Assembly (NCBI RefSeq): GCF_013402915.1
Contig: NC_050721.1
Location: 124,001 to 188,000, forward strand
Origin: Zygotorulaspora mrakii
Lineage: Eukaryota > Ascomycota > Saccharomycetes > Saccharomycetales > Saccharomycetaceae
Reading direction: 5' to 3'
DNA: 64,000 bases
Shown: piece after piece, positions 1-9,372 of the stretch
How positions within the stretch are numbered: the first letter of the stretch is position 1
Layout of the letters: each line of letters starts with the position of its first letter
The notes under the pieces: model-generated
The model's database searches: none
The model's input: only the letters and a program-made list of their open reading frames with translations
Told to the model about the DNA's origin: nothing
Position numbers and translations under genes: made by a program

Positions 1-312
1 GACCTCTTCGGCATTTGGAACTGCACATTTCTTTTCACCGTTGACAGCCTTCAGCAATGGTTTCTTGAATTTTGAACTGTCAGGATACAATATGTTGATC
101 AATGCTAACAACGTCTCTTCTTTTAGCACGGATTTTCTCAATTTGCTCAATTCCTTTAATCCCTTCCAGACAAAGAAAGAATCTAAGGTAATACTGGCTT
201 TTGTTATATCCCGCAACACAGCAATGATTGTCTCTACATTGGCTTCCTCCGCATACTTAACGTCAGCACCGCTCTCAATTGGCGTGTCGATATCCATCAA
301 ATCGCTCGTCAT
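1..312 (-). CDS. RPN3: 26S proteasome lid subunit Rpn3, N-terminal part (cut by window edge)
   Basis: The minus strand is open from an ATG at 312 to the window edge, giving the first 104 residues. The start reads MTSDLMDIDTP, and LYPDSSKFKKPLLKAV follows near residue 75. This fits the N-terminus of yeast Rpn3, a PCI-domain subunit of the 19S regulatory particle lid; the PCI domain itself lies outside the window. An in-frame stop at about 370-372 with no other ATG before 312 fixes the start. A proteasome control element lies 80 bp upstream, which supports the call independently. In S. cerevisiae RPN3 (YER021W) directly follows GPA2; here STE24, TDA4, ADO1, ECM27 and LIH1 lie between them. Confidence 0.9.
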   Translation of the reverse strand, partial: MTSDLMDIDTPIESGADVKYAEEANVETIIAVLRDITKASITLDSFFVWKGLKELSKLRKSVLKEETLLALINILYPDSSKFKKPLLKAVNGEKKCAVPNAEEV

Positions 313-392
313 CTCCTCAAGCAGCTTGGTTAAATGAGATGCTAAACTAGATATCCCCTGTATTTGTGTTTATATCTTCTGTTGCTTCAGCC

Positions 393-401
393 GGTGGCAA
401 A
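393..401 (+). promoter_or_regulatory. PACE element (Rpn4 site) of RPN3
   Basis: GGTGGCAAA is the exact proteasome-associated control element bound by the transcription factor Rpn4 in yeasts. It lies in the 274 bp between the STE24 stop and the RPN3 start, about 80 bp upstream of the RPN3 ATG. Coordinate control of RPN3 with other proteasome genes is inferred from the motif and its position. Confidence 0.85.
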
Positions 402-586
402 TCCTTTAAGACCCCTTCCTTGCAGCGTGTATGCATACTTTTCAAGTTAAAAGTGGCGACAAAGCGCCTTACCCCGCCATAAGTTTGTAATATGTTAACA
501 TAGGCAGCTGATGGAGATAATTGAATCTTATATACGTATCTATATATACCTATAGAAGGCATTTCTTGCATTGATATGCGAGACGT

Positions 587-1966
587 TTATTTTGCCTTCT
601 TTTCTGAGACATAACTCAAAGCAGTCAATCTTTCAGCCAACGTTGGATGCGAATAATGATAACTGGAATATAGTGGATCTACGTTCATAGTTGATAGGTT
701 CTTGATTTGTAGATTGATCAAGGCAGTGCACAGGTCTTTGGACATTCCTAGACCTTTAGCATAAGCGTCAGCTTGGTATTCGTGTAATCTTGAAACAAGA
801 CTCATCAAAAATTGCAAGATACAATCCATGGGTTTCAGTAAATCGCCGAATAGCAGTAGGCCGATTATCGTTGGGAATTCTGGAGTAAAGACTTTTGTGA
901 TTGGAGATGCTATAGCTGCGTCTGGAGAACCGATAAAGAATCCAAAGGCATTGTAAAAGGAAAGATTGCGGTAAACGCCCGTGAATAGAGAAAAAATGAA
1001 AAAAATGTGCACCTGACTGTAGATGAGCATACGCAAAATATGATTCTTTTGCCAATGGCCAATCTCATGGGCTAATACAGCGGTAATTTCGTCTATGGAG
1101 CTTTCATTGATCAAAGTATCGTACAATACAATACGTTTACTAGTGAAGGGCAAACCAGTAAAATAAGCATTGGAATGTGAAGACCTTTTTGAGCCATCGA
1201 CGACTAAAACTTTATCTAATGGGAAACCCACTTTCTTTGCCAAGTTTTCAATAGAGTTCTTCAACTCGCCATCTTCTAGAGGAGTAAACTTGTTAAATAA
1301 CGGCATAATGAACACGGGAATCAAGGTCATGGCTAAAATTTGAATACCCAACACAAATAAACAGATGTACCAAATGAAATCAGTTTGGAATCTTTCGAAT
1401 ATCTTTAACAAACCATAAATGATCGGTCCACCAAGCGCATGGCCAAGTACCATGCTCTTAATAGTATCATTTATCCACAACTTGACGGTCAGTTTGTTGA
1501 AGCCAAACTTTTCCTCCAAAATGAAATGTTGATAATAGGACAATGGTAGTTCAATTAAGGTAGAGATGTTCGAAAAAGCACTTAAGAAGCATAAGCTTTG
1601 CGCAACGGTGGACACTATTTTCCATTGGGTGGGTAACGCTAAGTTGCAAAGGCTAACGCTGAAATTCCATAGACGTGGTAGACAATCATACTTGATAAAA
1701 ATAAGTTTTTCGGCTAATCCAAATATGTCAGCAAAGAGCGAATACTTGGCCTTGGCCTTTGAATACTCCCTTGACTTCTGAAAGGTTTCATCATCAATTT
1801 CGTTCTCAAGTACCGGGGCTAGCTTGTCCTTCGATAAGACTTTATACTGACGGTATGAGAGATATGCTTCAAATGCGAATATCCCGACAGAAAACCCTGT
1901 AATGATCCTTTTCACTGGAATGTCTGGTCTGTCTAGCAGCGTTTGTAGTTGGTCAAAAACCGTCAT
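587..1966 (-). CDS. STE24: CaaX prenyl protease Ste24 (zinc metalloprotease)
   Basis: A 459-residue multi-pass membrane protein, close to the 453 residues of S. cerevisiae Ste24 (YJR117W). The M48 zinc motif HEIGH is at residues 300-304. The likely third zinc ligand is E396 in HEYQAD. Several hydrophobic segments surround the catalytic domain, as expected for the ER and inner nuclear membrane enzyme. In S. cerevisiae it removes the -AAX residues from farnesylated a-factor precursor and makes a second N-terminal cut, and it also clears clogged translocons. Start is an ATG. It is in tandem with RPN3 downstream and TDA4 upstream. Confidence 0.96.
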   Translation of the reverse strand: MTVFDQLQTLLDRPDIPVKRIITGFSVGIFAFEAYLSYRQYKVLSKDKLAPVLENEIDDETFQKSREYSKAKAKYSLFADIFGLAEKLIFIKYDCLPRLWNFSVSLCNLALPTQWKIVSTVAQSLCFLSAFSNISTLIELPLSYYQHFILEEKFGFNKLTVKLWINDTIKSMVLGHALGGPIIYGLLKIFERFQTDFIWYICLFVLGIQILAMTLIPVFIMPLFNKFTPLEDGELKNSIENLAKKVGFPLDKVLVVDGSKRSSHSNAYFTGLPFTSKRIVLYDTLINESSIDEITAVLAHEIGHWQKNHILRMLIYSQVHIFFIFSLFTGVYRNLSFYNAFGFFIGSPDAAIASPITKVFTPEFPTIIGLLLFGDLLKPMDCILQFLMSLVSRLHEYQADAYAKGLGMSKDLCTALINLQIKNLSTMNVDPLYSSYHYSHPTLAERLTALSYVSEKKAK

Positions 1967-2302
1967 AGCGTATTAACAGAGCAGTGTAGGCAACCAACGA
2001 CTCAATAGAGCAATACCTCCGGATATAACCTTCCAAGAAGTCTGTGTTCTTTTTTAAAGGTTTCCTATGCGTCGATGTTATTGCCACTTGGTGCTGATGC
2101 ATATACCATTTTATTTTATTGTTACCCGGAGAGCTTCGAATTGGCCAACGGTAAAGAGACGAATCAATCACTAAAAAGTGAGCAGTTGATCAAGTCTTTG
2201 ACCGGGTCTTAACCTGGTTCAAATGGCAGTCTCCACTTAAATTGGGATCCCGTGTATATATATATCTACATAGTACCGCATGTGCTTGCGAATTCCGGTC
2301 CT

Positions 2303-3127
2303 TCAGGCCATCTTTGATACCTTTGACGAGCCGCCCATCATCTTTTTAGCCAGTTTTAACATTTTCTTGAACCAGACAATGTTTAATGTGTTCAAGCCTA
2401 CGTTGAGCACCAGCAAGATCATCGACTGCACCAATGGCAACTGATGTCTGCTTTTCCACATCTGGCGCATTAAAAGGGTAACTGCCGTGAATCCCCAAAG
2501 GATCCTTACGCTGAAGAATGTCACAAGCAAAAGGAGACCATTCAGCATGTTGAACCAGGGGGGCACAACAGCATCGGTAGAGCCTCTTGACATCTGAGCA
2601 ATGAAGAAGTTTGTGTTGACAAACGGCGTGCTTGCTTCAAACAATAGAAACTTGCCAACCCATGGTTGACAAAATGGCCTCAGCGAAACAGTGAAAACAT
2701 ACAGAGAGCTCAATGCATGTGCAAGGAACTCAAAGCCGTACAGTTTGAAGTGCTTGACGCAAATGTAGCAGTCCCACAGAAAGTACCCCATTGTCAGCGC
2801 GGACACCATCGAGCACAATTCATCATGGTACATCACAATATCCAAGCCGACGGGCAACAACAGAATGGGAGCAATCGTGTAGAAGGAAATTAAACACTGG
2901 ATATTGAACACCGTGTGTATATCAAAATTTACCCTCACCTTCTCGTCATCAATCGATGTGTAATGACTTTTGAAAATCGCCTTGTTCAGCCACGGTGCTA
3001 TATAAGCATTGACCACTTGGTAAAACACAAATGAACCGATAATCTCATGCAAATGCAGCAGATATAAGTTGTCAGAATTGGGGAAAATCGAAAATTTCAA
3101 AAAGGGATCTTTTTCCAGCAACACCAT
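2303..3127 (-). CDS. TDA4: TLC-domain membrane protein, Tda4 family
   Basis: The open frame extends to 3352 but begins there at a GTG, so the first ATG, at 3127, is taken as the start. This gives 274 residues (MVLLEKDPF...), close to the 279 of S. cerevisiae Tda4 (YJR116W). Multiple hydrophobic segments and the LHEIIGSFVFYQ start of a TRAM-LAG1-CLN8-type domain are visible. The biochemical role is unknown; the name comes from a topoisomerase-damage phenotype. It neighbours STE24, as in S. cerevisiae. Identification rests on fold, length and neighbour. Confidence 0.85.
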   Translation of the reverse strand: MVLLEKDPFLKFSIFPNSDNLYLLHLHEIIGSFVFYQVVNAYIAPWLNKAIFKSHYTSIDDEKVRVNFDIHTVFNIQCLISFYTIAPILLLPVGLDIVMYHDELCSMVSALTMGYFLWDCYICVKHFKLYGFEFLAHALSSLYVFTVSLRPFCQPWVGKFLLFEASTPFVNTNFFIAQMSRGSTDAVVPPWFNMLNGLLLLVTFFSVRILWGFTAVTLLMRQMWKSRHQLPLVQSMILLVLNVGLNTLNIVWFKKMLKLAKKMMGGSSKVSKMA

Positions 3128-3635
3128 TATACTCGTCCAACGAAACAAAATCTGGCCAATATCCAAAACTGTCTGTCCAGCACTTCTGTTCTCAAAGATC
3201 CTCAAAGGTTTGCTACTTAAATATCCAATATATCTAGTCTGCTTCACAAACGCTTTCCATAGAAGAATAGTCCAAATTTGGAAATACCTGTGTCGCGAGA
3301 CCACTTCACTTCGGCTCGAATTCCTGCCACCACCAATACAATAATCGATCACAAATTCGTTGAAAACGTACTGATTTCACTCACATATACTGCCATTGTC
3401 GCATCCAAACTGTACATTCGGCACAATGCTAAACGAATTGTCCCTGCTCAAGTTACTTGCTCACCACGTGAAGTTTAAGTTGAAATTTTCACAAGCGAGA
3501 TCGTCGAGAATTGTTGGCAATGGGCAAAGCAGCCCATGTAAGTTGTATAAAGGTCAAACGACGTTTTATCGATGGTATCGGATTCATAGCAGGCAGGGGA
3601 CGTCCTTTAATATTCAAAAAACGGCACTTAATAAG
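3128..3635. other. Divergent intergenic region TDA4/ADO1
   Basis: About 500 bp separate two divergent starts. The open frame upstream of ADO1 (from 3396) is in frame with ADO1 but lies outside the family's usual N-terminus. The only clear element is an E-box at 3465-3470. The TDA4-ADO1 junction is not an S. cerevisiae adjacency (YJR116W versus YJR105W), so a rearrangement breakpoint probably lies here. Confidence 0.6.
3465..3471 (+). promoter_or_regulatory. Cbf1-type E-box upstream of ADO1
   Basis: CACGTGA contains the CACGTG core with the flanking base favoured by Cbf1 (TCACGTG on the other strand). It lies 165 bp upstream of the ADO1 ATG. Cbf1 with Met4 controls sulfur and methyl-cycle genes, and adenosine kinase serves the methyl cycle, so the site is plausible. 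It is also a short motif that can occur by chance. Confidence 0.4.
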
Positions 3636-4661
3636 ATGGGCTCTGTTGCACCTGCATTGGTTTGTCTAGGTAATCCATTGTTGGACTACCAAGCTACAGT
3701 TACAAGCGATTACTTAGCGAAATACACATTGAAAGCCAACGACGCTATCTTGGTGGATGCCGGTAGCGATGATCCAAAAATGGCTATCTTCGAGGAATTG
3801 CTAAAATTTGACGATGTCAAGTTTGTCGCTGGTGGTGCAGCTCAAAACTCTGCTAGAGGAGCAGCTTACGTGCTAGGGCCTAAACAAGTCGTGTACTTTG
3901 GATCAGTTGGGGAAGACAAGTATTCGGAGAAACTACTGAAGGAGAATGAAGCCGCCGGTGTTATCTCTATGTATCAATTCCAAGAGAAAATTGGTACCGG
4001 GAAATGTGCTGCATTGATCACTGGTCACAACAGATCTTTGGTGACGGATTTGGGTGCTGCTAACCACTTCACTCCAGATCATTTGGATAATCACTGGAGC
4101 TTTGTTGAAAGTGCCAAATTTTTCTACGTTGGTGGTTTCCACTTGACCGTGTCGCCAGAGGCAATTGTCAAGTTGGGTAAACACGCGAAAGAAAGCGGCA
4201 AACCATTCGTATTGAATTTGAGTGCTCCATTTATTCCACAATTCTTCAAGGCAGCTCTAGAAGAAGCTTTGCCTTACACTACTTGTATCATTGGTAATGA
4301 ATCTGAAGCCGCTGCTTATGCGGAGGCATTCGGTTTATCCGAGAAGGATGATCTAAAAGCTATTGCACAGCACATCGTTGGTGATTCGAAGGACAGAATT
4401 GTTGTCTTTACTCAGGGTTTGGATCCAACATTGGTTTATTCTGCAGACGGTGCGACTATGTATCCAGTAAAGCCACTGGAGGCCTCAAAAATCGTCGACA
4501 CAAATGGTGCAGGTGACGCCTTTGCCGGTGGATTTGTGGCAGGTCTCGTTCAAGGAAAGTCCTTGGAATCCGCTGTTGACATGGGTCAATGGCTAGCTGC
4601 CCTGTCCATTCAAGAAATAGGTCCTTCTTATCCAAAGACGAACGTCAAATATCAAGCTTGA
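3636..4661 (+). CDS. ADO1: Adenosine kinase
   Basis: The ATG at 3636 (MGSVAPALVCLGNPLLD) gives 341 residues against 340 for S. cerevisiae Ado1 (YJR105W). The 80 upstream in-frame codons are rejected because they have no family counterpart. It is a PfkB-family kinase. The substrate-side GGAAQNSARGAAY motif is near residues 66-78. The C-terminal DTNGAGDAFAGG motif carries the anion hole and catalytic base D294. It phosphorylates adenosine from S-adenosylhomocysteine hydrolysis to AMP, keeping the methyl cycle running. ADO1, ECM27 and LIH1 keep the S. cerevisiae order and orientation. Confidence 0.97.
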   Translation: MGSVAPALVCLGNPLLDYQATVTSDYLAKYTLKANDAILVDAGSDDPKMAIFEELLKFDDVKFVAGGAAQNSARGAAYVLGPKQVVYFGSVGEDKYSEKLLKENEAAGVISMYQFQEKIGTGKCAALITGHNRSLVTDLGAANHFTPDHLDNHWSFVESAKFFYVGGFHLTVSPEAIVKLGKHAKESGKPFVLNLSAPFIPQFFKAALEEALPYTTCIIGNESEAAAYAEAFGLSEKDDLKAIAQHIVGDSKDRIVVFTQGLDPTLVYSADGATMYPVKPLEASKIVDTNGAGDAFAGGFVAGLVQGKSLESAVDMGQWLAALSIQEIGPSYPKTNVKYQA

Positions 4662-4851
4662 TAATATTTCATAGGTACAATAGTGAATAATTTTTTAACA
4701 GTAGCTTTTTCCTGTCTAGTTTATTTTTTTTCTGGTTGAAATATCGAAGAATAGAACTGTCACGTAGCGGCTCTAAGGGCGGCTTATATCGCAGACCCAA
4801 AGCTAAGTGAAAACTTAGATATAAGAGCATGCAAGAAGGCAGCTTGATAGA

Positions 4852-6858
4852 ATGATGGAATGGGTATTCAAATTAGCACATCCAAAGTCCTTGTATACTA
4901 ATAGTTCATGGTCCATTGGGTTCATAGTGCCGAGTCTGCTTCATGTTTTACTATGTTTTGTATTGCTTGGAATATCAGCGTCAGAATATCTATGTCCTAA
5001 TGTAGCTCAACTAACAGACTCCGGCTCTGGTGGAACGGGGTCATTGATGGCTGTATTGTTGTCATGGTGCAATTCCTCTCCTGATCTTTTTTCAAATCTT
5101 TTAAGTTGGACGTCCACTGATTATAGTGATGAATCGATGAATGCAGCAGCGTTGTCAATTGGTGAGGTACTTGGTGCTTGTGGAATTATATTATGCATTG
5201 TTATAGGATCAATATGCATCATTATGTCCTCGACACCTATAAACTTCTCGCATCATCAACGAATGATGATCCTTCGAGATCTAGGTTTTGTTTCTGTTGC
5301 CTTATCATTAATGTGGTACATTTGTATACGACACAGAGTGACTTTATTGAACTGCTTACTCATGATAATGGTTTACGTGCTCTACTTAGTGATGAAATTT
5401 ACTTTTCGAAGCAGTAGCAACGATGAAGATGATGCTGCTACACTAAACGAACAGGAACCACTGGGTACAAACAGAATAAAACCTAGTATTATATCCGCAA
5501 TGGATATCAATAACTTACTTTCCATTCTAGAGAACTCAAATAATTTGGAGGATAACAATGAGGCAGAACTCGTCTCAATGAATCAAGAGATTTTCAACAT
5601 GAATTATGAACAACTTGGTAATTTACGGCCTTCCACCGAGCCTTTGAGACCTTCAAAGAGGATAGAGTTGACACAGGGTGCTCAGAGCTCTCCTATGACT
5701 TTCCAACCCTACTCAGATGATCCAGAGATTACTCGCGACATCTCAAATGATAGATTTATTGTGCCAAATAACTTCAACCGAAGAAGAAAGTTGCAAAAGA
5801 TACGGATTGTGATCTTTGAGATTTTTACGCCTCATTTATTGAATTTTCGCCAAAAGTCGTTTATTGATGCATTACTTTCTATTTTAACTGTTCCATTTGC
5901 TGTGCTTTTGCGGCTATCGTGTCCACAGCCCAGTAATGAACTCGATTATGATGAAGCTAATTCTCGATACGTCATTCCAATTAGCGCGATTTTTTTGCTT
6001 TTTGTTCAGTCAGCTTTGTGCCCTATAATTTCATTCATTCTAATCTCATGTCTCCTGGAGACAAATTTCTCTCTATTATACTGGATATTTCCAATGACGA
6101 TCTCTGCGGCGTCAGTGGCATTTATGTTGTCGTTTTATAATACGCTACTTTCTTATAACAAGTTTTCGTTGCTTGAGCCCTCTGCAGATCTAAGTTTCGA
6201 ACAAGACATTGATGGGGAAATGAGTGAGGAGAGAAGAATGGTTGAAAAATTAGGTAATTTTATTACCACAGCATTTTTGTCAATTGGTATTTTCAATGTC
6301 ATACTTTGGATTTCTTTGATAGCCAACTCTTTAATTGAAATGCTGGATATATATCAGAAAATTACTCATATTTCGCAAGGTATTCTAGGATTGACTATAT
6401 TCGCATGGGGAAATTCCATCAGCGATCTGATTTCAAATATTGCCATGTGTAGACTTTATCGAAAAATGCCGGCGAATGACTATGAGGAGGTAAAAAATAC
6501 AGCAACAAAATTTTTTATGATTTCCTGCACTTCTTGTTTAGGCGGAGTATTACTTAATTCCATGGGTGGAATCGGAGTAAGTGGACTAATTGCTATGTCT
6601 TTCGTTCACAAAAGCTCAGATAAGTGGTGGATCTTTAGGTTCATAGAGCTTAAGGAGGATGGCCAAACAGTTAATTATAAGTTCATTGTGTCATGTATTG
6701 CATTAAGTTTTCAAATCCTGCTACTAGCGGTGATTTTTGGTTCTCAACAGTCAATTCACGAATGGATCAAAAAAAACATGAAACCTATAGGACTGGGTAT
6801 GTGCTGCCTTTGGGGATTGGCAACACTTTGTAATGTCTTTTTGGAAATATTTCTATAA
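4852..6858 (+). CDS. ECM27: Sodium/calcium exchanger-like membrane protein Ecm27
   Basis: A 668-residue polytopic protein, shorter than the roughly 725 residues of S. cerevisiae Ecm27 (YJR106W). The two inverted alpha repeats of the cation/Ca2+ exchanger family are visible. The first has SWCNSSPDLFSN at about residues 71-82. The second has FAWGNSISDLISN near residue 515. Between them is a long hydrophilic loop (about residues 185-320). It is predicted to exchange Ca2+ for monovalent cations at an internal membrane, probably the ER. Two adjacent ATGs (4852, 4855) could each start translation. It sits in the conserved ADO1-ECM27-LIH1 run. Confidence 0.93.
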   Translation: MMEWVFKLAHPKSLYTNSSWSIGFIVPSLLHVLLCFVLLGISASEYLCPNVAQLTDSGSGGTGSLMAVLLSWCNSSPDLFSNLLSWTSTDYSDESMNAAALSIGEVLGACGIILCIVIGSICIIMSSTPINFSHHQRMMILRDLGFVSVALSLMWYICIRHRVTLLNCLLMIMVYVLYLVMKFTFRSSSNDEDDAATLNEQEPLGTNRIKPSIISAMDINNLLSILENSNNLEDNNEAELVSMNQEIFNMNYEQLGNLRPSTEPLRPSKRIELTQGAQSSPMTFQPYSDDPEITRDISNDRFIVPNNFNRRRKLQKIRIVIFEIFTPHLLNFRQKSFIDALLSILTVPFAVLLRLSCPQPSNELDYDEANSRYVIPISAIFLLFVQSALCPIISFILISCLLETNFSLLYWIFPMTISAASVAFMLSFYNTLLSYNKFSLLEPSADLSFEQDIDGEMSEERRMVEKLGNFITTAFLSIGIFNVILWISLIANSLIEMLDIYQKITHISQGILGLTIFAWGNSISDLISNIAMCRLYRKMPANDYEEVKNTATKFFMISCTSCLGGVLLNSMGGIGVSGLIAMSFVHKSSDKWWIFRFIELKEDGQTVNYKFIVSCIALSFQILLLAVIFGSQQSIHEWIKKNMKPIGLGMCCLWGLATLCNVFLEIFL

Positions 6859-7118
6859 TATTTGTTTTTATATTTTGTTCTACTTCTTAATGTTTCACTT
6901 GGAATAATTTTGTGTTGTTCAAAAATGTGCGCAAGCGAAAAAAATACAGTTATATATAATAATACTCCATTGACAATTATTATGTTAAAATAGCATCTGT
7001 CTCAGCTGGGCGCAATTGCTTTGATTAAATTATACCGAACTGGCGTAATTGGCCTTAAACAGGGAACTTTGTAAGTTACTCCCAAAATATTTATCACCAT
7101 TATAAGAACTAAAAATTA

Positions 7119-8249
7119 ATGACGGGAAAACTGCGTTGCGTCAAATGCCACTGCTTCAAGGCGCTTAATGTAATTTTACTCTTTTCGGCAGTATTTGTAC
7201 TTTCAAAAGACAGTAATAGTACGGGTGCTTCCATTTTCCACGCCGTAGACAAGAATACCTATCCTTACAACTCCGTGAAATTTACAAATAAAGTTTACGA
7301 GAGATTAGTCTACTTTAGCAAGATATCAGCTGTTGTGAGCTGTATCTCAGATAATAGATTAATTCCTGGGAAAACATTAAAGAATGGGGGATGTCCTCAG
7401 TACCTTGCTTTTTGTTCTGATGACAAAGTAAATCCTACGATTGATAGAACCAGCGTGGAAGCTGTTTTGATTGCAGGTAAAGACGAGTTAGGAACCGGAG
7501 CTGTTATAGTTGATCATGGAAGAGGAGTTGTAATTTTGAGTTTTCGGGGCTCAACTACAAGTCAGGACTGGGCCAGCGATTTTGAGATATATCCTGTAGA
7601 TTATTTTCCTACGTCAGAGGAATACTATCGGAAAAAAATTGAAGATGGTGTCATCAAGCCTTGTAAAAGCTGCAAAATACATAGGGGGTTCAACAAATTC
7701 TCAAAAACTCTTGGAGATCCATTTCTAGAAAAGGTCGAGAATATCTTTTTGCAGCATCCAGATTATCGTTTTGTTATTACCGGTCATTCCTTGGGTGCGG
7801 CGCTAGCCATTATATCAGGTATTGAATTTAAATTGAGAGGTTTTAATCCAGTGGTATTGACTTATGCAAACCCAAAAATGTTTAATAAGGAAATGAAAGA
7901 ATGGGTTGACGAACTGTTCTCAGTAAAGCAAATGGATCGTCACATTTTGGAGACAGGTGAACTTAGCTTTGAGAAAGGATATTTCAGAGTTGTACATGAT
8001 CGGGATTATATTCCGATGCTTCCACCCTTCTATCATTCAGCAGGTCTTGAAATATTCATTCGAAAGGATGAATTACCACATAGAATTTCTGACTTAGAAT
8101 ACAAGGGTTCGCGGGATTATTATAATCCGGAGGATTTTGCAGACGAAGATTGGCAAACTCAGGCTTCTGGGTTTAGCAATCGTGACTGGCTCCACAAAAA
8201 GGAACATCGATGCTACTTCATTGATATTGCTGGTTGTCTCGGGTTTTAG
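7119..8249 (+). CDS. LIH1: Class 3 lipase, Lih1 family
   Basis: A 376-residue alpha/beta hydrolase of the lipase class 3 family, corresponding to YJR107W. The nucleophile elbow GHSLGA has S224. The likely catalytic aspartate is D296 in RDYIPMLPP, and a histidine follows in FYHSAG (H306). A hydrophobic stretch at about residues 15-28 looks like a signal peptide or anchor, so it is probably secretory. The substrate is unknown; triacylglycerol lipase activity is inferred from the family. It is somewhat longer than the roughly 328 residues in S. cerevisiae. It converges on GPA2 across an unusually long spacer. Confidence 0.92.
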   Translation: MTGKLRCVKCHCFKALNVILLFSAVFVLSKDSNSTGASIFHAVDKNTYPYNSVKFTNKVYERLVYFSKISAVVSCISDNRLIPGKTLKNGGCPQYLAFCSDDKVNPTIDRTSVEAVLIAGKDELGTGAVIVDHGRGVVILSFRGSTTSQDWASDFEIYPVDYFPTSEEYYRKKIEDGVIKPCKSCKIHRGFNKFSKTLGDPFLEKVENIFLQHPDYRFVITGHSLGAALAIISGIEFKLRGFNPVVLTYANPKMFNKEMKEWVDELFSVKQMDRHILETGELSFEKGYFRVVHDRDYIPMLPPFYHSAGLEIFIRKDELPHRISDLEYKGSRDYYNPEDFADEDWQTQASGFSNRDWLHKKEHRCYFIDIAGCLGF

Positions 8250-9372
8250 AGCTCTTCATGAAAACACTTTCCATACTACGACCTTTTAGAGTTTGAAGAA
8301 AGATAACTTCCCAACAACGTTCATCTTTCCCCAAGAACGTCTTTTTCTTTATCATTAGGTAGCAAATTTATAGTGGTATTGAAGATGTGGTCAACTGAAA
8401 GGTAATTTTTCAGCTGTTTTTACGGTTGACGGCTAATCTTTTAATAATATACCAATTCAATAGATTTTTCTACACTATGCACATCAAACATTGATATTTT
8501 AAGAATAACGGAATAAGAACAAACAAATACCATGTGGCCCACCATTCTCAGAAACTTTTCTTAGTCTTGAGCCGCAATCAACCCGAAAAGGTCACTTGAG
8601 ATGATGGATGTGTGTTTATAAAGCCAGAGCAAGAACGCTTTTACCCCATAAAAGTATTCCCACTAGAAGGTTATTTTCAAACGTTTTAGACTACAAATTT
8701 GGTAGCTCTAAAGAAAGCGCAAATTTCACTGGATATCGATTTGACTTGTTTATTGAAATGCCAGTTTTCAATATGACATTGATTAATATGGAATCGTTCC
8801 TTCATTACGAAGTCTTAAAATCCATGAAAATGTTCATCCTGAAACGATAATTTCTTGCTTGAATCACCGCGCAAGCCGTACCCCAACACTTGCAGTTTCT
8901 GGCTCTGATTTGAACTCCAAACATACTTATATTGGGCCTAGCACAGGAGGAATCAGTAAGTTCATGATCTCATCGTTGGCACAAAAGAACCTTATTACAT
9001 TCAATCGTTTGTGCAACCAAGGTATAGTAAACGTCAAGCTAACAAACATAAAAGACACAGGCTCACATTTAGGTAGTCATTTGAATGATTTCTCAAGTTA
9101 AACGTGGGGGTCTTTTGGGGACAGTTGTCAATAACTAACTCGTGTGTAAATTTACAAATCTAGCACTGAATTATTGAATTGCAACCAGAAGAGTCAAAAG
9201 TTGATTAATTTGAGTCTTCAAATCCTCCACAACTCGAATAATTTCAAAATTCCGGGCTAAAAAGTTGTAGATAATTTAATTAGTTCGTTATAGAAATCAG
9301 ACACATTCTCTTCGTAGAGATGTGTGGGGAAGGTGGATCCAGTCCATCTTATGCGGTAAACTCTCATGGTAC
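8250..9372. other. Long convergent spacer LIH1-GPA2
   Basis: About 1.1 kb lies between two converging stop codons, far longer than the other convergent spacers here. The middle holds two short overlapping frames (8608-9101), treated separately as a possible relic. The remainder is AT-rich and I see no RNA gene or repeat in it. It probably marks a rearrangement breakpoint. Confidence 0.5.
8608..9101 (+). pseudogene. Possible decayed gene: two out-of-register ORFs
   Basis: An ATG at 8608 opens an 80-codon frame ending at 8850. A second frame is open from 8787 to 9101 but has no ATG at its start. The two overlap by about 60 bp in registers one base apart, as a frameshift in a former gene of about 160 codons would leave. 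I recognise neither product. In S. cerevisiae the gene after LIH1 is ABM1 (YJR108W), so a decayed ABM1 is a positional guess only. Two chance ORFs remain quite possible. Confidence 0.25.

Noticed and set aside
41..337. 98-codon plus-strand ORF at the left end
   Set aside because: It lies opposite the RPN3 coding strand, which matches a known protein and has a PACE element. The plus ORF has no family features.
347..571. 74-codon minus-strand ORF between STE24 and RPN3
   Set aside because: It overlaps the RPN3 promoter including the PACE element and resembles no known protein.
2214..2225. ggttcaaat as a possible tRNA B box (also similar words near 22820 and 38815)
   Set aside because: The consensus GGTTCRANNCC is not completed, and no A box or cloverleaf is present at any of them.
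3396..3635. 80-codon N-terminal extension in frame with ADO1
   Set aside because: Adenosine kinases start at the MGSVAPALVCLG position; the extension would overlap the promoter and the E-box.
6866..6876. ttttatatttt, an exact match to the S. cerevisiae ARS consensus core
   Set aside because: Such 11-mers are frequent by chance in AT-rich spacers, and no B-element context can be judged by eye.
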